A stretch of DNA of 64,000 nt, taken from positions 620,001 to 684,000 of the forward strand of contig BLZA01000019.1 of the NCBI GenBank assembly GCA_013423385.1, written 5' to 3'. A program made the translations under genes and the position numbers. Positions 48,601 through 59,962 of this stretch are shown here, piece after piece. This stretch comes from Naganishia liquefaciens. Its lineage: Eukaryota; Basidiomycota; Tremellomycetes; Filobasidiales; Filobasidiaceae. The notes beneath the pieces were generated by a model. That model was not told where the DNA came from and ran no database searches. It worked only from the letters and a program-made list of their open reading frames with translations. The first letter of the stretch is position 1, and each line of letters opens with the position of its first letter.

Positions 48601-49006
48601 CCCTGAAGTAGGCAAACATCGCATGTTTAACCCTCTGACCCTCGTGCGCATAAGTCAAAGTCCGATAGATAGTGGATCCGCGGCTCCAGACGAGAGTGAA
48701 GTCAAACCAGAGAAGTTCTTCATCTATGCTGGGCGTTCGCGCTCCAAATCCAGGCGGATACTTGCCGGATGATGGCACGATCCCTAGACGGCGTTGAGGT
48801 GGATTGTTCTTGCTTGACTTGTGCTCCTTCGTCACTGAGTGGTCTCCTGGGATCGAAGAGCGAATAGTTTGAAGTAAGGCTGAAGGATTGGCAGGTGCGA
48901 GTGACGCTGTCGACATCCCATTCGTAGAGGTTGATCTTTGACTTCGACATCTTTGGTAGAAAAGCTCGCCTGGCGAGACAGCTGAGCCAAGGAATCGCGG
49001 TTCCAT
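42610..49006 (-). CDS. APC1: anaphase-promoting complex subunit Apc1
   Basis: Largest scaffold of the APC/C ubiquitin ligase, which triggers anaphase and mitotic exit. At least seven exons; long open blocks are about 47246-49006, 46125-47192, 45656-46177, 45437-45619, 44087-45352 and 42610-44061. The N-terminal part has the beta-propeller region (LLWFDFTLVWSRGSTIYRTL) with Ser/Arg-rich loops. The C-terminal half carries the proteasome/cyclosome repeats: HAGFLLGLGLSGRLKTLTPW, TSLGILLGMGASYAGSRD, GSWMSLGLVHVASGAFRFAE, ACAFGLIMLGQGN, GATLALGLMYMRTN and KTALHMATGLIFAGTGRYSF. Total about 2000 aa, as expected for Apc1. I start at MEPRFLGSAVSPGELF; a second open frame overlaps the first 300 bases, so the N-terminus is the weakest part. 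Confidence 0.9.
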
Positions 49007-52000
49007 CTTCTCGTCCGCGATAATCACAGGTCCATATTGCCCTATTCAATCATTCAGGAATACGTCAACTTTCAATTGCTGCCCGGATGTCCGTTTGGCT
49101 GGCAGAACCACTGATGGAAGGCCCCTTGAGCTGCATATCAGAGACGCGTTCTACAACTGTCTAGAGGCTCTCGATCGCTCGAAATAGGATCCGAAACAGG
49201 AGCTGATCACCATCATCGTTGTTTTCTCCCATATCCCTAATCATTATGACAGTGCTGCTCGAGCGAGTATTGACAACAGCCGAACTTGATTGGCCCCTTC
49301 ATCCTTCTTCTGAGCCAATGAGGACACATTGATCTTCGGCCTCTTCGGTTGTCCTTGCATCTGCTTACCTCCACATGCTGCCGCCTGTGCTCGATGTAGT
49401 CCATTCTTCGAGTACTTTCGGCTTCACTCGCTGCACGGGACATCTGCCGTGTCGGTGGATATTTCATACAGCGAGAGAGGTCTCCTTCTGACGATTGAGT
49501 CCATGTTGTTCAGTCATCTGTGCCATGCAGGTAATAATTCCGCACCCTCATGTCATCGTTTGATGAGGCTGTCGGATTGCCCTTTTGAAAGGAGTGAAGA
49601 TGAGCTAAGTCCTCAAGACGTCGAGGCGCGCCTCATACGAAGTTGACAATCTCGATAATCGCACGACCTACTTTTGAACTGCGTTGATCCCAACCCGGGA
49701 CCTTCTTCTCAGGAGACGGTCACTATCTGAATGTCAGGAACCCGGTCAACGACGTACACCGAGGGCCTATGCGGGAAGGCCGTTTGAATTCTTCGCGTCA
49801 GTTACCTTTGAGATCTAGACAAAGTGCTAATCGAGGATCAGAGGAGAATCACCAAAGCTGTCAAGCCAGACTATGCTAAGGGGACGTGGCAGATCGACTC
49901 GTTAGCCTCCCAAGAATCAGTCGAAACAGTTCATTGCGATATGATTCTCCGCATTTACAAGGCTGCGACAGGCTAAATATGTTGGCTTGTCACGGTGGCA
50001 GCTTGCTCAAAAAAGACACCGCTAAGGTCCATTTGGCCGGCTAATTATGTTATTAGGCCATTCTGGAAGCAAGTGAAGCTGATCTGGGTCGATAGCAATA
50101 CTAACCAGCTGACCAACCTGTCACCAACGTCAAATGGTTTTCTGGAATCCCGTGATTCACATCGCTCATTACACCATTGTCGCGCCCGTCGCGACAAGCT
50201 GACGCAAAATTCAGCGAGATACGAGGCTTGTTTGACCATTTGACCATGATGTAATTCAGCTGAAACTCCGATCTGGCAGCTGATCTGACTACCATCACTA
50301 CACTAGAGTAGGTCCACGGGATTTCGGCTGGCGGGAATGACCTTCCCCTGTCCGATAAGTAATCCATAGCCCACTCCAGCCCGTCCAAATCTCTGCCGAA
50401 CATCCCCCCTAGTGTCGTGTTCTTGCTGTGTCAGACTGCCTGCCCTACGGGGGGCGCCGAGAGTATCTAGTGTCGGCAGTGTTTAGCGATTAATCGAGCG
50501 GACGGACAATCGCTCGGACAAAGCTTGCAGCCTGCGAGGCCGAAGGAAGACACGGGCAGCTTCAACCAGACCAACCGTCAAGCAAGCAGCTCGAGCTGCA
50601 GCCCGCCTCATCTCTGCTGCCATTCCGCCAAACCGACAACTTGCATGACATGGGCCCGCGGTACAAGACATCGCCAGTCCGCTCAGGGTATCCGTTGGCA
50701 TTTCGCGTTTGCTAGAGTGGCTTCAAGCCGGTATCATCGTAGCGATAGCGGTTATGTACCATTCTCGCGACTAGGATTGCGATGTCGAAGTGGAAACTGA
50801 GGCTGAAAGTGGAATCCTTTGAGTTGTTTCTCTGGAATGCTTGACTTGTATATCGCCAATGGCAAGACTTTAACGACAACCCTGGCAACCAGGAAAGCCT
50901 CACACGTATCGAGGCGTTGAACAGCTGCCGACAGAAAAAAAGAATAGGTGCCCTTAGTGCGAAAACTTGGTAAACAGCTGTAGTTGCCTAGTTGTTCTGA
51001 AGTTCATCCTCTGACTCCCGTCACCAATATGGTATATGCCTCAGTGTGAGAGGCATGGCATTATGCGATGTTAGAGGCTTATAAGTGGCCTAGTGGGGAA
51101 ACCCCTCGCAGCTGCCTTTCCCACACAGCTATTGAAACTGAGATCGGCTAAAGCAATGACAAACACAATCCGAAACTCCAACTCTTTGCAGGTAGGAGCT
51201 TTGCGCCGTTCAGATTGCACGGATACGGGGTAAAGCGATACAATCATGTCTATGCCTGACGAGCTGAGCGCGTTGTACGATAAACCGTCAAATGCTTCAA
51301 AGTACAATACTTGCAGAAGCGTGAACTCTTGCCCGCTACTCCACAGCCTCCAACGCCGAAGAGCCATCGCCAGAGTAGCTCCTACAGCCAGCTCAGCTAG
51401 CTGTTCAGCTGTCAGCTCTACAAGTTGTTCCTCAGTCTCGGCAGCTGCCTCGGCCAATCGTCGGGTTGAGCCTGGCAAGCTGCAAGCTACCTGACACAAC
51501 CTGCCGATTATTTCGCAGAGCAATAGAATTTGGGGCCGATTTGCCTCAAGGGAAGTCTCTTTACGATGTTCAAGCATGGGGCAAAACTTGAGGGTCTCGG
51601 CCGCCGGGTTCTGCCTGCTTAGTCAGTTCTTCTCCCATTCAAGGCCTGGCTTCGTAGGAGGCATTCGCTCGATGTAGATAGGTAGCCGTCGGCTCCGATC
51701 CAAGCCATTCACAGCTGTCCACAGCTGCCATTGCCTTCCGCTCTCGTTTAACGATTTACTCTATATTTATCTCACCAATTTCGGCGTTACATGGAGCTGT
51801 ATCAAGCGTTGCCCCTTTCCAACAGATCGCAGGGTCTCTCTGAAACCGCTTGAACCTTCGCCCTCCCGAGAGAAAGAGCGGACGCACTGACAATTGGGGC
51901 TTTTGCCACATCGTGTTTCACAAGTCGCAGGAATCAGTCCGAGAACCCAGGTGGTGATAGACCTGTCGTCGATTATACCTCTTGCGTACGATCTTCTCGA

Positions 52001-52413
52001 CGAACCGTCCAACCCCGCTCATACCCGGAAGCACTCTCAACCACAGCGAGTCCCGGAGGTGCTCGAAGTCACCAAGGTCCTCGTGTCGAAACAGGCCGAT
52101 CTCGACTTTGTCGTTTCAGGCGGACGACAAGCGGTACCAATATTGATCATACGACGCCGGTCGTGCCTCCGTCGGCAAAAGTTATCTCGCCTTTCCAGCG
52201 GCCTTCATAGATTCCAACAGTGCGGGGAGTGCGCAAAACGATCGGAACCGCTTCTTGAAACACTCTTCAGCTGGAGAGGAGAGGATGGTGGGGACTTAGA
52301 TCGTAATATTCGTCAGGTCTCCGAAACAGGTCGGTCTCGAATAATCAATACCTAGAGATCACTCTCATTTCTGACATACAATTCCCATTCAGCCAAAGTT
52401 CCGATAGCCAAAT
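49007..52413. promoter_or_regulatory. 3.4-kb divergent upstream region, APC1 / velvet gene
   Basis: The longest gene-free stretch in the window. I found no supported gene: the best open frame (168 codons, minus strand, 51071-51577) gets its Ala/Glu/Leu-rich stretch from a CAGCT-rich tract at about 51388-51418. The segment 50106-51727 holds ten CAGCTG palindromes. Long upstream regions are common for fungal developmental regulators, and this one may include a long 5'UTR of the velvet gene. No tRNA-like fold or mobile element seen. Confidence 0.5.
50106..51727. promoter_or_regulatory. cluster of ten CAGCTG E-box palindromes
   Basis: CAGCTG occurs at 50106, 50257, 50277, 50923, 50975, 51109, 51407, 51442, 51712 and 51722. 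A random 1.6-kb sequence would hold about 0.4. CAGCTG is a CANNTG E-box, the type of site bound by bHLH factors. The gene served is most likely the velvet gene to the right; binding is inferred only. Confidence 0.4.
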
Positions 52414-55400
52414 ATGGATCAATCGACTTCATTTGCGCATTCGAGCGTTGTGTTACCACCGCCACCACCACCACCTTTGACTCATGCAACCATTGTGGGA
52501 CCAACCGACGAACCCTCAAATAACACCGCATTCGCTAATAGCTATTATGCCAACGACATCCCTGCTTACGTTCCTGGAATGGCCAATCATGGAACCGGAT
52601 ACGGCCTGAATGCCGCCATTCCTCAAGATCATAGAATGGCCCCCATGCAGACTCGCCAAGGAGAATCGACAGTCTTCAGCTTCCCGACAGCGAACGGTCC
52701 TTTGCCTCAGAACCCTGCTGACGTTACGCGTCCTTTTACGTCCGTATCCAACAGGCAAGAGCCCTCGCAAGTGTCACCGATCACCGTCTCGCAGACACCC
52801 ATCATGACGAGACCAGCAACAGGGCTGATCTCACCGAAAAGAGGGGGAGACCGGGTCAATGCGTTGTTTAATAATAAACGTCGCGGATTTTCAAAGCGCC
52901 AGCGCTTAGATTTGACCATCGAGACAGCCACGCCGACCAAATGGGCAGATCAGTATTCCCAACAGCCCAACTACTACCGCGCGGCAAGCCCCCGGCAATC
53001 TTCGGTCATCAACTCCATGGATTATGGCTCAACGGGTATTCCGCTCTCTGCGAGTTCACTCGATCGTTCTAGATCTAACTCTAACGCCATTCCGGGATTG
53101 ATGCCGCGGTTGCAAGCTCCGTGGACTGCTCTGCCACAGGAGCCAAACTATTCACATGCTCGGTTCCATGACGAATCAACCCAGCACTTTCACGCACCGC
53201 CATTTTTCGAGTCTCAGCGTCACAGTACTTTCTCAAACTCGTCGCAAAATTTACCTACCTCTAGTTCGGGATATGACTCCAGGTTCTCTTCCTTATCGAA
53301 TGTGGCTGGACTTTCATACGGTGCCGCGCAACGCATGAACCCTTATGACCAAACACGGCAATCCTTCGATGTGACGGCCGCGAAACCAAAGCAGCTTTCG
53401 GATGGCAGGTTCTCATTGATAGTGCAGCAACAACCGGAGCGCGCACGACTATGCTCTTTCAAAGAGGAAAATGACACTAGTGAGTAGTTTGCTGTAGCGG
53501 TTTTTTCGAAGCAACACTGACGGTTTTGGCTGTTAGTCGACCGTCGACCTGTCGATCCTCCTCCTGTCGTGCAGATCATCCCAACCCGAGGTGGCTCTAT
53601 CAGGTAGGGTAGTGGATGATGTCATGTTGTCAAGTCGTACTTACCGCTGGCCTATTTCCGGACAACAGCGAGATGCTTGTGCGCCATCATTTCTTCATGA
53701 AAGCTGTTCTGGTGTCCCAGAAGCCCGAGTACGTGATGGATTCGGCAACGTCTCCGTCGCGCAACCATACTCTGGTATATCAAGAGCTGCGTTTACCTGC
53801 CGGTCAAGAGGCTACCACGGGGGAAGCGACACATACTCCCGAGAAGTTGCAGGACCTGGATGGTAAAGACGGAGCCTTTTGTGTCTTTGGCAGGTTGAGC
53901 ATCCGGATGCCTGGCCAATTTCGTCTGAGATTTACTCTCTACGAGGCCACACAGTAAGTACATTACAGTTACGCTGATGATTTACTATGAGTCTAATTCG
54001 TTTCGGATGTGACAGGCTAGGCATTCAAGAGGTTGCGCACGTCTATTCTGAACCTTTCGAAGTGTTCTCTCCCAAGTTATTTACTGGCATGCGTCAGAGC
54101 ACGACCCTGACAAGACACTTTGCATCGCAAGGCCTCAAGATCAAACTTCGCCAAGATGGGACTGGTCGAGGTGGTAGGCGCAAGAAAATTCAACCTAGGG
54201 AATCGACGGAAGCAGGCCTGACATCGCTCAGGGCTACAGAAATCCCTCAAGCGCATAGTAAAGTACCTTCGCAGTCCATACCTAGACAGGACAGCCAGGT
54301 ATCGCCAACCAGTACATCCTTCGCGCCACCATATTCAGCTACGGTCTTCGCGAATCCACAATCATCAGCACAGCGAAATCCGTCCTCGATATCCACCATC
54401 AGCTATCATCTCAACCCACATGACGTTCCGAAAGACAGCTCCGCGATCCGGTACCCGATATCGACTGGCGGTGCTCAGCATGTTACTCCCGTTCAGCAGC
54501 CTAGTTCTGCATTCTCGCAGCGATCTTCCACTCTTGGCGCATATGTGCCTGATGATGAAGATGTCAGTTATCATCGATCCGGGCCCAGAAATGACGCTCT
54601 CAATCATTCAAGCGACGATAATATACAATCCATCGACAGCCACTTGGATCTCTCAAGCAATGATTCGCGCCGTGAAGCGGATGCCCCTCAGCATATGCGT
54701 TCCTTCTCGTCTGCGATGGAAGTTGATCTGCCAAAATTACGTGATCGCGCGACATCATCCTCATTCGACAAAGGCTCTAGGACTCTTCCATCGCTGAACA
54801 CGGCGGTGGATCATTCATCTATATGGCTCCGCAATGCGAACCTTGTTCCACCAGATGACCTTGTACCTGGAGGCATAATATTCCGAAACGGCATTCGGTA
54901 CGGCGGTGACGATGGCTCAATGCCTCCGATGTCGTTTGGAAAGTTACCGAACCTGATCTATGAAGGCTTACTACCGGGCACGCCGGGTGTGCCCAACGCC
55001 AACGGAACTGATTTATCAAACTTCTCGCTCAAAAATGGATCCAGCAATTTCGCCCTGACGCCGTATTTGCCTATGACAGCATCCGCACCGAGCACACCTA
55101 GCATTCCTCTCAATCCAGATCTGACCCCGTTCCTCGCTAACGGCAACCTGAACACGCCGAGATCTAGGCTAGAGATAAATGCAAGACCAGATCAGCCTTT
55201 GCGTACCTATCGACCCGGAGTGGACGTCCCAGCTTCCGCAACGTATTTAAAGGACTTCAGCAAGCCATCGCAATTTGCGGATCTGGAAGATAATCCAGAT
55301 GCAGCTTCAGCAAATGATCTCGCCGGATTTTCGTCTGCCCTTTCCTCTAGTCTCGAGAACAAAGTCAGGAATTTCAATCTAGCGCTTCCCCGGCGAGCTT

Positions 55401-55477
55401 CGCGCGAATCTCGCGATTCAAGACGGTCTTCAGATGAGCAACATGGTCATCAGATTCAAACAGTCGCTAGCGGTTAA
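52414..55477 (+). CDS. velvet-domain transcriptional regulator
   Basis: Fungal regulator of development and secondary metabolism with a DNA-binding velvet domain (Rel-like fold). Four exons (52414-53479, 53537-53603, 53669-53953, 54016-55477) give 959 aa. Residues 1-330 are disordered, with a Pro run (PPPPPPPL) and a basic patch NNKRRGFSKRQRLDL (about 150-165) that looks like a bipartite nuclear signal. The velvet domain, about 335-522, shows FSLIVQQQPERARLCSF, DRRPVDPPPVVQI, DGAFCVFGRLSIRMPGQFRL with RFTLYE, and EPFEVFSPKLFTGMRQST with FASQGLKIKLR. A basic GRGGRRKKIQP follows, then about 430 Ser/Pro/Asn-rich residues. Which of VeA, VelB or VosA it matches best is not clear; basidiomycetes have their own sets. 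Confidence 0.9.
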
Positions 55478-56118
55478 AATCGCCATCAGATTCTCGAGAA
55501 AAGTACTGGCATGGACATTTAAGTGATAGCTCCATCTGGAAACGCCTCGGGACGTTTGCCCAGGAAAGCCATCAGTTGTATTCACATGTATATCTTGAAC
55601 AAATACATCCACTGCCTTACGATAATAGCCCGTAATCGAGTAATGTCTCGTTCAATCAGTGAGTTTTACACGGAGGTGGATGAGCGTCGGACTGTACGCT
55701 TGCCATATTCATTCCCCTTATGCTTGCTCAGTTTGTGGCATAGCTGTGTCGCCCATCAACGACATGACTGCATAGCGACTCCTCCAGGCCTGCGACCGGC
55801 ATGGGAAGACGCCGCGCATCAGAGAGTACAAATTAGAGCCGCCTACACGCCACCACTTATCTGCGACGTCGGTGCAACCTCTTGGACTGTGATGACATCA
55901 TCGCTCATTCAGCATAGAGTCTGATCAGCTGTCTGATCGAACACTTCCGGAGTTCCGATAGCTGTTCCGATGCGCCGATTGCTGTACGCGTGCACTCTGG
56001 ATCGACAGTTGTCCGACCCTGGTAGTGCATTGATTCTCTATCTCCCGGCATAAGTCCCTGTGCCGTACGTCTCATGAGCAAGACTCCATCTTTAACTCTT
56101 CTTGCCATCCCGCCCATC
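55478..56118. promoter_or_regulatory. intergenic, velvet 3' flank and AKR promoter
   Basis: About 640 bases between two plus-strand genes. Open frames here have no family signature. An in-frame ATG at 56074 could extend the AKR by 15 residues. Confidence 0.4.
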
Positions 56119-57485
56119 ATGTCCGCTCAAAAGCTGTCTATCGAGACCAAACTCACCTTTCACAATGGAAACACCATGCCTCAACTCGGCTTTGGCGTTT
56201 ACAAGTCTGAGCGAGGAGTTTGCGAAAAGAGTATTGCTACCGCTCTGGAAGCGGGCTACAGGTCGGTCACATCGGCCATGTTCGTAAGCTATTTCACACT
56301 GACTTTCAGGATTGTGCTCTTCGTGTCCAGACACATTGATTGCGCTCAATACTATGGTGAGCTGCTGTGCTAAGAAGTCACTTTAATCCTTGAAACTAAT
56401 AACGTCCCGGGTCTCACAGAGAATGAAGATCGCAAGTAGAAGCTCTTGGGGCTACGGCATCGAATCGTGTTGACCGTGGTTTGCTCATCGGTATCTAGTC
56501 GTCGGAAAGGCCACCATGTCGAGCTCAGTACCCCGGTCAGAGCTTTTCCTAACAACCAAGACCTTCAATTACTCCAAAGGCGACACAGTGGAGAGCCTCC
56601 TCCCAGGACTTATCGAATCCGTCAAGAAGATGCACCCAGCCAAAGAAGGAGAGCAGCCCTACGTCGATCTGTTCCTCATCCATGCGCCGAGTAGCGGCCC
56701 CGAAGGAAGGCAGACGCTTTGGGATGCCTTCCAAGAGGTAAGCCTCCAAGCTTGATTTCCACCTAGCATTGCTCATATATACGCCCCTTTCTGCAGCTTA
56801 AGAAGCAAGGCTATGCCAAGGACATTGGAGTCTCCAACTTGTATGTTCCTCGCCGCACTCTCGATTCGACGCCTTGACTCTCTACTAGCGGTGTGAAGCA
56901 TCTCGAGACTCTGAAGGGTGAGAAGCCTGTGGTCAATCAAATAGAATTGCATTGTTTTATGCAACAACGGGATATTACGGATTATTGTGCCAAGAACGGT
57001 ACGCTAAGAGAACCGAGTTACCAAAGCCGATACCCCGCTCATGGATGAGTTCTTCCCCAATGGCAGGAATCGTCGTCCAAGCTTACTCACCACTGGTTCG
57101 AATGGAGAAGTCACGCGATGAGACTCTTGTTAGAATCGCTAAAGAAGTAGGCAAGGAGACAACTCAGGTCTTGATCCGTTGGTCCTTGCAAAAGGGGTAA
57201 GTGGCGTCGGCATATGCAAAGTATCACAGGCGTCGGCCTGACGATTTCCGCTCCGCAGTTTCTCCCCTCTGCCCAAGTCGGATACTCCTTGTACGCGTTG
57301 AAGCCATCTTCACCACTAGCGAACCCTGTATCGTCTCTTGATTACTGACTTGCGCTTTTCCTACAGCCCGAATCCGCCAAAACGCGCATGTATATGACTT
57401 TGAGCTCTCCGATGAGCAGATGCAGACGTTGGATGGCCTGGAGGCTCACTTCCACGTTGCTCCATGGAACGTCAATTGTGTCTAA
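56119..57485 (+). CDS. aldo-keto reductase (AKR superfamily)
   Basis: NADPH-dependent reductase of carbonyl compounds in the cytosol; the substrate is unknown. Nine exons (56119-56261, 56331-56356, 56420-56431, 56499-56737, 56797-56840, 56889-56998, 57067-57196, 57259-57290, 57367-57485) give 284 aa, the usual AKR size. The catalytic tetrad is visible: Asp and Tyr in HIDCAQYYENED, Lys in ELFLTTKTF, His in DLFLIHAPSSG. KKQGYAKDIGVSNFGVKHLE, VNQIELHCFMQQRDITDYC, GIVVQAYSPL, LIRWSLQKGFSPLPKS and DFELSDEQMQTLDGL follow in family order. Exon 3 is only 12 nt and is followed by an intron with a GC donor (GATC|GCAAGT). I start at MSAQKLSIETK. Confidence 0.9.
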
Positions 57486-57887
57486 GTCACGCCGTGCCTC
57501 TTGCAACGGCTATTGCGCAGAATGCACGCATCGCCGTATGAACGGGAACTCGATACTCGCGCATGGCCTTCTTGGCCAGTTTAGAGGAGACGATGTCAGA
57601 TGAACAGAAAATTGTAGTAATTCTAAATATTCGCATAAGATCCCTCGGCTCCCGCTGCGCTTTCCAGTAGTTCCACTTATAGATGCCGCATACTGGAGAG
57701 GGTGATGCGATGCACATGCCAAGGTTGATTAGTCATCCATTCCCGATCAACTGTAAGACATACTCGAAGTCCGCATTCGCTGTTCATGGTCAGTCAATTC
57801 GTCGGGTCTCACTACAAAAGACAATTCTAGAGGCCCCACCGCTTGCTTCCAGGAAGTCATTTCCTGCTCGGCGGAAAGATCAACAAG
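57486..57887. promoter_or_regulatory. intergenic, AKR 3' flank and AAR2 promoter
   Basis: About 400 bases between two plus-strand genes. Nothing beyond chance open frames was seen. Confidence 0.4.
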
Positions 57888-59214
57888 ATGGAACTCACTT
57901 CAGAATACGCGCAGCGGCTATTTGAGACAGGGGCATTCGTGATCATCTCCGACTTGCCATCTGGCTCGGAGGTCGGTATAGATGGTGAGTGCGTACGAGA
58001 TCGTGACCTGATCGAAATTCCCTAGATCGTCAAAGCTAAATGTTATCTTGTCAACTAGTGTGCACATAACACGCAAGTTTTCGGGATGGAAGATGATACC
58101 GCCGGGAATACACCTCATAACGTGCAGAATTCCGTCAACACATCCGTCATCGGGCATGCCGATTCGTCACACGGTACTCCGACAGCTTTTGGGTCAGGAG
58201 ACATTGGTCTTGAAATACTCTCCTCAGAAAGAGGACTTGGTGCCCAACGCGACGGACGCAACAACAGGCGAAGAGATTCCGACAATTTTGACACAAGAGC
58301 ATCTTCGCTCTCTCGATTCCGAGCTCGCGGCATACCCACTGCATAGATGGAGCGCATGGGAAGCTTTAACGTCTTGTGTGTCTGATGAGGACATCGTCAG
58401 GCTTGTCGGACCGAAACGCAAGTTGGATAGCTTGTTTGAAAGCCCTGCGGACGACGAGGTTGAGCCTAAAAAATATGGCGAACAAAGCGGTACGGCGAAG
58501 ATTACGGATCGAGCTGGCTCGCAAGTTTCGTCCACAGACGGTCATCTGATGTACGCACCATTCGATCTTCGGAGATCGTGGAGGAAGGGTGCGGTGGGAG
58601 AAGAGGTCACTCTATATTCGAAGGACAAGAGTTGGTTGCTACAGCATGTGATCAAAGAGCAGTTCGGCGGAGGTGAGTTCCATCTTGCTCTTCAGACCGC
58701 TCGTGCTGATCATCAAGCAGATTATGTACGCTTGCTGGCTCAGGTACAACTTGCCTTTATCATCTTCGTCAACGTACAGAACTTTTCGTCTCTGCTAGCC
58801 TTTAAACGATTCCTCGCTCTTCTTGCGCGTTCAGAAAGGATCTTCTCGCAAGAGGGCCTCTTTACAGAGGGAGGGCTCATGCTGGCAACAATCCAGGAGC
58901 TATACGTCAAGCTGCTCCGGACTCTTACCATCCAGCTAGAGAGCCTTCCCGATACTTTCTTCACCGTCGATCTAGCTGGAACCGGGCTGCAGGATTTCCT
59001 GAGGGAAGAGCTCGAAGCCTTGTTCAGGTCAATAATGCGAGGCCATTCGGGGACCGGTGCGGTACCGAGCGACTTGAACGAGCCTATGATGCGATTGAGA
59101 AATGTGGCTCGTGAGCGATACCAATGGGAATTTGAAGATGGATCTTCGAAGACGGGCGAGGATGACGAGTCACTGGAAGAAGGAGAAGATGCCCCTGTCA
59201 TTGTGGAACTATGA
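57888..59214 (+). CDS. AAR2: U5 snRNP assembly factor Aar2
   Basis: Aar2 holds Prp8 in the cytosolic U5 snRNP precursor before Brr2 binds in the nucleus. Two exons (57888-57988, 58059-59214) give 418 aa, near the family norm. The N-terminal domain shows GAFVIISDLPSGSEVGIDG and, across the junction, HITRKFSGWKMIPPGIHLIT, both hallmark Aar2 blocks, then GMPIRHTVLR. The C-terminal helical domain includes LLAQVQLAFIIFVNVQNFSS. An acidic Ser/Glu tail ends the protein. The junction GA|GTGCGT..CTAG|T is chosen over the more obvious upstream GTGAGT because only it keeps the frame; both lie within four bases of each other. Confidence 0.88.
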
Positions 59215-59962
59215 TCATCACAGCATGATTTCCACACATTGTGAGGTGAACATAGCTTTTCTTAACGGGGCAGGGTGCAGAATATAGCCATGATTTTCTT
59301 TTCTTGAAGCGGGTCCCAAGGAACCTGCGGAGAGGTACTTGGTCATAGCCTACTATCTACGGATCACCACCGCATGGATGAATACTGGATGGTTACCAAC
59401 CATCAGATTTCCTGGACTGAGTAAGGCGAACTCACTTCCGAGCACCGAATCGTGAAAGCTGAGTTGGGTCCGAAACATGCCCAATAATGCAATCCTTGGG
59501 GCTCGGGTGGAAACATGATATATATGATGATCATGAAACGGTACGTTGTGATCGGCGGATCCAAATCCATTGTGAAACCATGAAACACAAGCCAGCTCTA
59601 GCTAGCACAGTGTCTGTCTATTGCTCTCTAGAATCGAGCATCGAAGTCGTCGGGTTCTACAGACACAGCATCACGCCATACTCGGGATAAAGGGCGGCTC
59701 TGTTCTCTCGTGACATTTAGCGGCATCATCGATTCGCCATTTCAACCAATTTGATCGTAACCGCTTGAAAGGAAACGGGGACGGTGACGTGCTACAAGAA
59801 GAATGTGCCAGGATCATGTGGGAAGTCCGTCGGTCGCAAGGCGGCCTACGAATATAAGAAAAGGCAGTGGATCAGCTGGATCTCTGCCGGAAGGTAAGTC
59901 CCGGCATACCCCAAGGCAGAGGCCGATACATTTCTGACTTGGAAACGCTTCATTCTACTTTC
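59215..59962. promoter_or_regulatory. intergenic, AAR2 3' flank and DUG2 promoter/5'UTR
   Basis: About 750 bases. A good 5' splice site (GGAAG|GTAAGTCC near 59888) precedes the DUG2 ATG and an AG follows about 30 bases later, so a 5'UTR intron is possible but not shown. No other feature recognised. Confidence 0.4.

Noticed and set aside
51071-51577. A 168-codon minus-strand open frame upstream of the velvet gene
   Set aside because: Its Ala/Glu/Leu-rich part is just the reading of a CAGCT-rich tract; the rest shows no known domain.
51894-52355. A 153-codon plus-strand frame just before the velvet start, considered as an upstream ORF or extra exon
   Set aside because: It opens on TTG, contains no ATG, and does not join to the velvet frame with good splice sites.
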